A DNA stretch of 54,903 bases, taken from contig CAMCVP010000014.1 of the NCBI GenBank assembly GCA_945881835.1, forward strand, positions 1-54,903. The letters are read 5' to 3'. The position numbers and the translations under genes were made by a program. Positions 1 to 5,548 of this stretch are shown in pieces. Source of the DNA: Chryseobacterium gleum. Lineage in GTDB: Bacteria > Bacteroidota > Bacteroidia > Flavobacteriales_D > Sanyastnellaceae. Numbering within the stretch: position 1 is the first letter of the stretch; every line of letters starts with the position of its first letter. Under the pieces are notes generated by a model. It saw only the letters and a list, made by a program, of their open reading frames with translations, had not been told where the DNA came from and made no database searches.

Positions 1-649
1 CTGGAAAATTCAAAACCGTTCCCGCGCTGAAAGCCTCACAGTTCCCGGCAAGCGGACAATGGGAGCATTTCGGATTCTTCGGTGTGCAAACTTTTGCGCC
101 AAGTTCCATCATAGCCTGATTGAAGTCTGCCGGAGCATGTTCTGGAATCCATTCATTCAACAACAATTGAAATGCCTTGCGTGTGGGCCCTTTGTCTACA
201 GGCATGTCCGACGCTAGGTATCGAGATACAACGCGAAAAACATTTCCATCTAAAACAGCTACCCTTTCGTTGAAAGCGAACGACGCAATTGCCGCAGCGG
301 TATAAGGACCAATGCCTTTCAATTCAAGAAGTGAAGTATAGGTTGAAGGGAAATTTCCCAATTCTTGAATCTTTTTTGCGGTCGCATGCAAATTTCTTCC
401 GCGGCTGTAATACCCCAATCCTTGCCACAGTGAAAGCACCTCGTCTTGGGGTGCATTGGCCAATTCGTTCACAGTAGGGTAATGCCCTAAAAGCTTGTGG
501 TAATAGGCCATTCCTTGATCTACTCTGGTTTGTTGAAGGATAACTTCCGACAACCAAATGGCGTAGGGATCGCTCGTGTTTCGCCATGGCAAATCGCGCT
601 TCTCTTTGTTATACCACTCCAATAAGGCGGCTGTGTCACGCGAATTCAT
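1..649 (-). CDS. mutY: A/G-specific adenine glycosylase MutY (3' part outside the window)
   Basis: Removes adenine mispaired with 8-oxoguanine in base excision repair. I translated the leftward frame from the ATG at 647-649; it stays open to the window edge, so the C-terminal 8-oxoG recognition domain is missing here. Visible are the catalytic glutamate motif SEVILQQTRV, the helix-hairpin-helix segment LKGIGPYTAAAI, the catalytic aspartate in VLDGNV, and the iron-sulfur cluster cysteines spaced C-x6-C-x2-C-x5-C near residues 190-210. It is divergent from the HU gene, and the roughly 80-nt gap holds a good promoter for HU. Adjacency of mutY to HU is typical of Bacteroidota. The family assignment is secure. 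Confidence 0.96.
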   Translation of the reverse strand, partial: MNSRDTAALLEWYNKEKRDLPWRNTSDPYAIWLSEVILQQTRVDQGMAYYHKLLGHYPTVNELANAPQDEVLSLWQGLGYYSRGRNLHATAKKIQELGNFPSTYTSLLELKGIGPYTAAAIASFAFNERVAVLDGNVFRVVSRYLASDMPVDKGPTRKAFQLLLNEWIPEHAPADFNQAMMELGAKVCTPKNPKCSHCPLAGNCEAFSAGTVLNFP

Positions 650-660
650 AATGCAATCGT

Positions 661-689
661 TTGATTTTAAGATTTTAGACGTATATTTG
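661..689 (+). promoter_or_regulatory. Bacteroidota-type promoter of the HU operon
   Basis: A TTG at 661-663 is followed after 18 nt by TATATTTG at 682-689, a perfect match to the TAnnTTTG -7 element with a -33 TTG at normal spacing. Transcription would begin near 695, leaving a leader of about 40 nt before the HU start at 734. Confidence 0.75.
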
Positions 690-733
690 CAGCCCCAAAA
701 TTGAGAAAAGAAAATCAAACAAAACGGAATAAG

Positions 734-1033
734 ATGACGAAAGCGGATATTGTTACAGAAATTTCGAATAAAACGGGAATTGATAGAAACGACGTGTTAG
801 CGATAGTAGAAGGATTCATGGGAACTGTGAAGAAATCTATGGAGGCTGGAGAGAATGTATATTTAAGAGGGTTTGGAAGCTTCATCGTAAAGAAGAGAGC
901 TGCGAAATTGGGAAGAAACATTTTGGCGAAAACCACAGTGACTATTCCTGCTCATTACATTCCTGCATTCAAACCTGCTAAAGAGTTTGTAGATGCGGTG
1001 AAAGAAAAAGTAAAGGTGGCTGAGAATGCGTAA
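734..1033 (+). CDS. hup: HU/IHF-family DNA-binding protein
   Basis: A 99-residue nucleoid protein that bends DNA as a dimer. The HU fold is recognisable from the MTKADIV start, the GFGSF turn near residue 49, the basic DNA-binding arm, and the PAFKPAKEF segment near the C-terminus. An in-frame ATG at 701 would add 11 unlikely residues (a lysine/asparagine-rich leader), so I chose the ATG at 734, where HU homology begins. The stop overlaps the next gene's start by 8 nt, which implies cotranscription with the TPR protein. Whether it counts as HU or IHF cannot be settled from the sequence. Confidence 0.95.
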   Translation: MTKADIVTEISNKTGIDRNDVLAIVEGFMGTVKKSMEAGENVYLRGFGSFIVKKRAAKLGRNILAKTTVTIPAHYIPAFKPAKEFVDAVKEKVKVAENA

Positions 1034-1616
1034 ATCGTACCTCATAGCTGTTATTATTAGTGTTGCCCTTGGGCTTATCGTTCTTTTTTTATTACTCCCT
1101 CAACAACCAAAGTCTGCGATTGACAAGGCAAATGCCCCTGTTGCAGACAGTGCGAAAATTCAACAAGCCATTCAATTGGTGAACGGACCACAACCTATGC
1201 AGGGCATTCAGATGCTTTTGACTATGGTCGAAGAAAATCCGAAAAACGTTGAAGCACACTTCGTACTTGGTGAATTTGCCATTCGCTCGGGTCAAATGGA
1301 AAAAGCGGTTGCGCGTTTCAATACAATTATTGAGCTACAACCAGAAAATACATTAGCCTATATTTACAAAGGCGAAGCATTGATGCAAATGGATAGCTTG
1401 GCTGCGGCACTTGCCACATTCAAGTCAGCCATTGCGACAGATTCTACATCGGGCATTGCCTTGGTGTATGCAGGGAAAATGAATGAACAATTGGGAAACT
1501 GGAACGAGGCGAAAACCTTGTACCAACAGATCCTTCGACACAACGAAGATCCAATTGTAAGAGACAGTGTGAATGCATTTGTTAGGAAAATAGATATTAA
1601 ATTAAAAAATAAGTAA
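1026..1616 (+). CDS. Membrane-anchored tetratricopeptide-repeat protein
   Basis: A 196-residue protein with one N-terminal hydrophobic segment (about residues 4-24), then a short linker and three to four TPR helix pairs (about residues 65-180) with the usual pattern of A, G, Y and P positions, for example AHFVLGEFAIRSGQMEKAV and NTLAYIYKGEALMQMD. It is probably inserted in the inner membrane with the TPR domain outside, acting as a protein-interaction scaffold. The start overlaps the HU stop by 8 nt. A TPR gene between HU and RNase G is common in Bacteroidota, but its partner is not known to me. Confidence 0.85.
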   Translation: MRKSYLIAVIISVALGLIVLFLLLPQQPKSAIDKANAPVADSAKIQQAIQLVNGPQPMQGIQMLLTMVEENPKNVEAHFVLGEFAIRSGQMEKAVARFNTIIELQPENTLAYIYKGEALMQMDSLAAALATFKSAIATDSTSGIALVYAGKMNEQLGNWNEAKTLYQQILRHNEDPIVRDSVNAFVRKIDIKLKNK

Positions 1617-1617
1617 T

Positions 1618-1713
1618 ATGCCTTGCGGTAAAAAAAGAAAGCGCCATAAAATGGCAACGCACAAAAGAAAAAAGCGTCTAAGAAAGAATCGTCACAAGAA
1701 AAAAGTTCGCTAG
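1618..1713 (+). CDS. 31-residue basic protein, AURKAIP1/COX24 (mS38-like) family
   Basis: A tiny gene starting 1 nt after the TPR stop. It encodes 31 residues, more than half Lys, Arg or His, beginning MPCGKKRKRHKMATHKRKK and ending in KKKVR. The pattern of KRKRHKM followed by K+R-rich helices matches the AURKAIP1/COX24 C-terminal domain found in mitochondrial ribosomal protein mS38, and small Bacteroidota proteins of this length carry it. A ribosomal role is therefore likely (family knowledge plus inference). It is probably cotranscribed with HU and TPR, and is short enough to be missed by a standard ORF cut-off. Confidence 0.85.
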   Translation: MPCGKKRKRHKMATHKRKKRLRKNRHKKKVR

Positions 1714-1737
1714 AACTTTGCTTGAAACATCTGTATT

Positions 1738-1769
1738 GACGGAAGGCGCTTGCATGCGCCTTTCCCGTC
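1738..1769 (+). promoter_or_regulatory. Stable stem-loop in front of RNase G
   Basis: An inverted repeat with arms GACGGAAGGCGC and GCGCCTTTCCCGTC around a TTGCAT loop, with small bulges. It lies 22 nt before the TTG start of rng. There is no U-run, so it is a weak terminator candidate. It could be a 5' leader structure, since RNase E/G genes in other bacteria are autoregulated through leader hairpins; that link is inference. Confidence 0.5.
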
Positions 1770-1791
1770 GTGCATTAAATCTTAGAAAAAT

Positions 1792-3354
1792 TTGAACGCT
1801 GAACTAGTCATTAACGCTTCCTCCAAGGGAGTGGAAATTGCTTTGCTTCATGATAAACTCCTTGTTGAGTTACACCGTGAAGTGAGCAATACACAGTTTG
1901 CTGTGGGAGACGTGTACCTTGGAAGAGTGCGTAAAATGGTTCCCCACCTGAATGCTGCCTTTGTAGATGTTGGCTACGAGAAAGATGCTTTTTTGCATTT
2001 TCTCGACCTTGGTCCACACTATCCTACAATGAATAAATACGTACGTCCCATTCTCGGTGGCGAACGTGCGTCTGGAGAATTAAGCAAACTTCAGAAAGAG
2101 CCCGAATTGAAAAAAGATGGTGTCATTAAAGACGCCATTGGTCAGGGGAATGCTATTCTCGTTCAAATTGCTAAAGAACCTATTTCAGCGAAAGGCCCTC
2201 GCCTCACCGCTGAAATTACTCTTGCCGGAAGATATCTCGTATTGGTTCCTTTCTCGAATAAAGTTTCTCTTTCAAGCAGAATAACCAACGAAGATGAGCG
2301 TGACCGTTTGAAAAAACTCATGCAAAAAATTCGCCCACAAAACATGGGTGTTATTGTGCGAACGCAAGCTGTTGACACGAGCGTTGAAGAACTTGATCAA
2401 GATCTTACCGACCTGGTTTTACGTTGGGAAGAGTTGGTGAAAAACCTTCCAAACGCCCTTCCTCCAAAACGTATTCTTAGCGAAATCAAGAAGACCTCTT
2501 CGGTTCTTCGTGATTTATTGAACGACTCGTTCACTGCTATTCACGTAAACGATGAAAAGTTGGGTGCTGAAGTACGCACGTATATGCACAGCATTGCTCC
2601 CGACCAAGAAGGAATTGTTAAGGTTCACAAGACCACAGACTTATTCGACACGTTCAATATTTACCGTCAGATTAAAGCCGGCTTTGCGAAGCAGGTGAAT
2701 CTTAAATCTGGCGCATACCTTATCGTAGAGCACACCGAAGCCATGCACGTTATTGACGTGAACAGTGGTAATCGCAAGAGTGCATCTGCGAAAGATCAAG
2801 AACAAAACGCCCTTCAAACGAACCTCGAGTGTGCCAAAGAAATTGCACGTCTCTTCCGTTTGCGCGATATGGGTGGAATTATATGCGTAGACTTCATTGA
2901 TATGCAGCAGAAGGAAAACCAAAAGGCCCTTCACGATGCGTTGAAAGAATATATGCAAGGCGACAAGGCAAAGCACAACGTACTTCCTCCAAGCCGTTTC
3001 GGAGTGGTGGAAATTACCCGTGAACGTGTGAAGCCGGTTACCGAAGTGGAAACACAAGAGACTTGTCCAAGTTGCAACGGTACTGGAAAAATTGAAGCTG
3101 CTTTGTTGTTCGAAGATGAAATTGAAAACAGCATTCGTTTGATTGCTGAAACGACCGCGCACAAGCACATTGTTGTAGCTATACACCCTATGGTTGAAGC
3201 CTACCTCACCAAAGGTTGGTGGTTCAACACCATCTTATCTCGTTGGAAAAAAAGATTCCAGATTAAAATTGAATTGCAGTCTTCGAGTAATAATGCTTTG
3301 CTTGAGTACAAGATTTTTGATGCGAACGGCGAGGCGATTAATATCGCGAAGTAA
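1792..3354 (+). CDS. rng: Ribonuclease G (RNase E/G family)
   Basis: A 520-residue single-strand-specific endoribonuclease of RNA decay and rRNA maturation. The S1 domain spans about residues 35-130 (VGDVYLGRVRKMVPHLNAAF), followed by the RNase H-like catalytic core with metal-binding aspartates in VIDVNSG (about residue 322) and CVDFIDM (about 366). The Zn-link cysteines CPSC are near residue 425. Length is normal for Bacteroidota RNase G, and there is no RNase E-type scaffold tail. The start is TTG; family alignment (NAELVINASSKGVEIALL) fits this position and no nearby ATG does. The HD phosphohydrolase follows after 18 nt. Confidence 0.95.
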   Translation: MNAELVINASSKGVEIALLHDKLLVELHREVSNTQFAVGDVYLGRVRKMVPHLNAAFVDVGYEKDAFLHFLDLGPHYPTMNKYVRPILGGERASGELSKLQKEPELKKDGVIKDAIGQGNAILVQIAKEPISAKGPRLTAEITLAGRYLVLVPFSNKVSLSSRITNEDERDRLKKLMQKIRPQNMGVIVRTQAVDTSVEELDQDLTDLVLRWEELVKNLPNALPPKRILSEIKKTSSVLRDLLNDSFTAIHVNDEKLGAEVRTYMHSIAPDQEGIVKVHKTTDLFDTFNIYRQIKAGFAKQVNLKSGAYLIVEHTEAMHVIDVNSGNRKSASAKDQEQNALQTNLECAKEIARLFRLRDMGGIICVDFIDMQQKENQKALHDALKEYMQGDKAKHNVLPPSRFGVVEITRERVKPVTEVETQETCPSCNGTGKIEAALLFEDEIENSIRLIAETTAHKHIVVAIHPMVEAYLTKGWWFNTILSRWKKRFQIKIELQSSSNNALLEYKIFDANGEAINIAK

Positions 3355-3360
3355 TTTCTA

Positions 3361-3368
3361 TAACTTTG
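3361..3368 (+). promoter_or_regulatory. Putative -7 element giving a leaderless HD-protein mRNA
   Basis: TAACTTTG matches TAnnTTTG and ends 4 nt before the ATG at 3373. If used, transcription would start at or next to the start codon. No convincing -33 TTG was found, so this is tentative. Confidence 0.35.
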
Positions 3369-3372
3369 TTTC

Positions 3373-4590
3373 ATGTTAAAACGCAAAATGATCAATGATC
3401 CGGTTTACGGATTTGTGACTATACGCCATGCGTTCGTTCTTGAATTAATTAATCACCGTTATTTCCAAAGACTAAGAAGAATTACCCAATTGGGTCTTTC
3501 GTCGTTGGTATATCCGGGTGCTGGACATAACCGATTTCAGCACGCGATGGGCGCTATGCATTTGATGCAAAACGCCATTGATGAATTGCGATTGAAAGGA
3601 CATGCGATATCGCATGAAGAAGAAGTTGGATTGCTTTGCGCCATTCTGCTTCACGACATAGGACATGGTCCGTTTAGTCATGCTTTGGAAAGCTCTATTG
3701 TGAACGAAGTTCATCATGAACATATTTCTTCTTTCGCCATGCAGCGCTTGAACCAAGAGTTCAAGGGTCAATTAGATCTTACGCTTGAAATTTTCAATGG
3801 AACCTATCCACGAAAATTCATGCATCAATTGGTGAGCAGCCAGCTCGACATGGATCGCCTTGATTACTTAGCGCGAGATAGTTTTTTCAGCGGTGTGGTA
3901 GAAGGACAAGTGGGAAGCGAGCGATTGATTAAGATGCTCGATGTGGTGAATGATCAACTTGTTGTTGAAGAGAAAGGAATTTATTCTATTGAGAAATTCA
4001 TTGTCGCGCGAAGATTCATGTACTGGCAGGTTTACTTGCACAAGACCGTTTTAAGCGCAGAATACATGTTGGTGAATGCTCTGCGTCGCGCAAAGCAGTT
4101 AGCAGACCAAGGTGAGCAGTTGTGGGCCTCTCCGGCTTTGCAATACTTCTTGAACAACAAGATTTCTTTATCTCATTTTGAAGGAAGCGAAGAAGCGTTC
4201 GAGATGTTTATGAAGTTAGACGACATTGACATTCTTGGCGCATTGAAAGTTTGGGCATCGCATTCCGATTTTGTGTTGAGCCAGTTGGCAACGCGCATTG
4301 TCGAACGCAGACTTTTCAAGATTGAAATTTCCCGAACTGAAATCCCTGAAAGTAGCATTCAGCAAGCCCTTCTGGATATTCAAAATGAGTATGACATCTC
4401 AGCTGAAGAAGCTTGCTATTTCGTGTTGAACGGTAAGGTCGACAACCGCGCTTACAACAGCATGAATGAGGGTATCTTGGTGAAGATGAAAAACGGTGAC
4501 ATCATAGACGCCGCGAAAGCCAGCGATCACGATAACCTTTCTGCGTTGAGCGCTCCGGTTGAGAAGTATTTTTTGGCCAAAGCCAAATAA
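3373..4590 (+). CDS. HD-domain metal-dependent phosphohydrolase (SAMHD1/dGTPase-like)
   Basis: A 405-residue protein with the H...HD...D metal ligands in RFQHAMGAMH (about residue 56), LLHDIGHGPFSH (about residue 97) and SQLDMDRLDYLARDS (about residue 160). This motif set belongs to the dNTP triphosphohydrolase/SAMHD1-like branch of HD enzymes. Bacteroidota carry it as a conserved 400-residue protein whose substrate is not established, so nucleotide hydrolysis is inferred. It starts 18 nt after rng and may share its transcript. Its stop codon is followed after 1 nt by a hairpin array. Confidence 0.88.
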   Translation: MLKRKMINDPVYGFVTIRHAFVLELINHRYFQRLRRITQLGLSSLVYPGAGHNRFQHAMGAMHLMQNAIDELRLKGHAISHEEEVGLLCAILLHDIGHGPFSHALESSIVNEVHHEHISSFAMQRLNQEFKGQLDLTLEIFNGTYPRKFMHQLVSSQLDMDRLDYLARDSFFSGVVEGQVGSERLIKMLDVVNDQLVVEEKGIYSIEKFIVARRFMYWQVYLHKTVLSAEYMLVNALRRAKQLADQGEQLWASPALQYFLNNKISLSHFEGSEEAFEMFMKLDDIDILGALKVWASHSDFVLSQLATRIVERRLFKIEISRTEIPESSIQQALLDIQNEYDISAEEACYFVLNGKVDNRAYNSMNEGILVKMKNGDIIDAAKASDHDNLSALSAPVEKYFLAKAK

Positions 4591-4591
4591 T

Positions 4592-4685
4592 GCCCTTTGG
4601 GCGAATGTGCAAGCACGAATGTCTTCGACGAATGTTTTCCAAACTAATGTGCTAACGCACGAGGGCTATGGGCGATGGTTTTAAC
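4592..4685. repeat. Mini-hairpin array A (7 hairpins, GAAT/TAAT/GAGG/GATG linkers)
   Basis: Beginning 1 nt after the HD stop codon are hairpins GCCC-TTT-GGGC, GTGC-AA-GCAC, GTC-TTC-GAC, GTTT-TCC-AAAC, GTGC-TAAC-GCAC, one decayed unit, and GTT-TT-AAC. Each is separated from the next by exactly 4 nt. The last units lie inside the 3' end of the MNT gene on the other strand and encode its final residues. No U-tract follows, so this is not a classical terminator. Confidence 0.85.
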
Positions 4686-4972
4686 TGAACAGAAAAATCC
4701 TCGATGTGCTTTAAGAGATTCTCGTTTTTAATGGTTCGGAAATTTACTAGGTCTACAATCTCCGGAATATTCAAATCATCTAATTCAGAGGAAATTCGAT
4801 TGAGGTCTGAAATCGTTAATTCATCACCGAATAGACAGATGTCAATGTCTGATCCCTTATGAAACGTCCCAACAGCGCGTGATCCGAATATCTTCGCGCT
4901 TTGAACATGCTCATTCGAATAAACAACATTCGCTATAGTTCGAAGCGATTGCTCACTTAATCCCGTTTCCAT
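4652..4972 (-). CDS. Minimal nucleotidyltransferase (MNT) antitoxin-like protein
   Basis: A 106-residue polymerase-beta-like nucleotidyltransferase. The signature is IFGSRAVG (G30-S31) followed by GSDIDI with catalytic D42 and D44, and a third acidic residue at about D74. MNT proteins paired with HEPN proteins form type VII toxin-antitoxin systems in which MNT adds AMP to the HEPN toxin; this is family knowledge, not shown here. It starts 4 nt after the HEPN stop, so the two are surely cotranscribed. The last eight or nine residues (KPSPIALVR) are encoded by hairpin array A, which suggests the array invaded the 3' end. Confidence 0.9.
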   Translation of the reverse strand: METGLSEQSLRTIANVVYSNEHVQSAKIFGSRAVGTFHKGSDIDICLFGDELTISDLNRISSELDDLNIPEIVDLVNFRTIKNENLLKHIEDFSVQLKPSPIALVR

Positions 4973-4976
4973 TCAA

Positions 4977-5387
4977 CTAAATTAATTCATTCATTCGAAC
5001 TTCCAATTGCTCGAATAAAACTGGATATTGATTGACCACTTTCTCAAAGACTTCTTCCAAAATGGATTCATCATACAAATGTGATGTTTGATTTCGAGTT
5101 GAAATGGTATCTAACCACAACTCTCCATTTGAGATTAGCTCATTCTGACAAGCCAATCGAAAGGCATCCCGAGATCCGACAATTTCCTTTATCCCCTGAT
5201 GTTTCAAGTAATCTTGCAAAACCTTCCAAGACATCTCTTGCGTGAATTCAAATGATTGAATCAATCCTTGCTTTTCCAATGAAGACAACTCTCTCGACCG
5301 AGACAATTCCAATCCAACTAAAAATTGCTTCCGAGCATTTTTAAAATTCTCGAAACGCTGCTTCCAACGAACGTCATTTGTATTCAT
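4977..5387 (-). CDS. HEPN-domain (HI0074-family) toxin-like partner of MNT
   Basis: A 136-residue all-helical protein of the HI0074 'nucleotidyltransferase substrate-binding' family. The RNase-type HEPN motif R-x4-H is intact (R98, H103 in RNQTSHLYDE), as expected for an active ribonuclease toxin, and the YDE that follows is the usual region AMPylated on tyrosine by MNT. It is first in a two-gene unit with MNT, 4 nt apart. Direct repeats of 14-nt period just upstream may be its operator. Function is inferred from family and pairing. Confidence 0.88.
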   Translation of the reverse strand: MNTNDVRWKQRFENFKNARKQFLVGLELSRSRELSSLEKQGLIQSFEFTQEMSWKVLQDYLKHQGIKEIVGSRDAFRLACQNELISNGELWLDTISTRNQTSHLYDESILEEVFEKVVNQYPVLFEQLEVRMNELI

Positions 5388-5412
5388 GACCCGAAATTCA
5401 GAAAATCTTCGA

Positions 5413-5451
5413 TTTTACTCCTACTTCGTAATTCCTATTTCATAATTCCTA
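5413..5451. repeat. Three 14-nt direct repeats upstream of HEPN/MNT
   Basis: Three units ending in TCCTA at 5423, 5437 and 5451: TTTTACTCCTA, TTCGTAATTCCTA and TTCATAATTCCTA, with an exact 14-nt period. They lie 26 nt or more upstream of the HEPN start on the leftward strand. They could be binding sites for an autoregulator; function is inference. Confidence 0.6.
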
Positions 5452-5480
5452 CCAAGTAATTGGAACTGCGTTGCTAAATC

Positions 5481-5547
5481 GTCGAAGACATTTGCCATCG
5501 GCATTCGTGCTTGCACATTCGTTGCAAGGCAACATTCGCCTTCCGGC
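5481..5547. repeat. Mini-hairpin array B (5 hairpins, ATTC linkers)
   Basis: Hairpins GTC-GAA-GAC, GCC-ATC-GGC, GTGC-TT-GCAC, GTTGC-AAG-GCAAC and GCC-TTCC-GGC, separated by ATTT, ATTC, ATTC and ATTC. The array ends 1 nt before the stop codon of the leftward T9SS gene; read in that gene's direction the linkers are GAAT. The second to fourth hairpins recur in the same order in array D, identical except for one loop. Confidence 0.88.
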
Positions 5548-5548
5548 A

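Noticed and set aside
4592-4685. Hairpin arrays as ordinary intrinsic terminators
   Set aside because: No U-tract follows any of the hairpins, stems are only about 3-6 bp, and several units are strung together, unlike the true terminators at 18756, 27322 and 49208.
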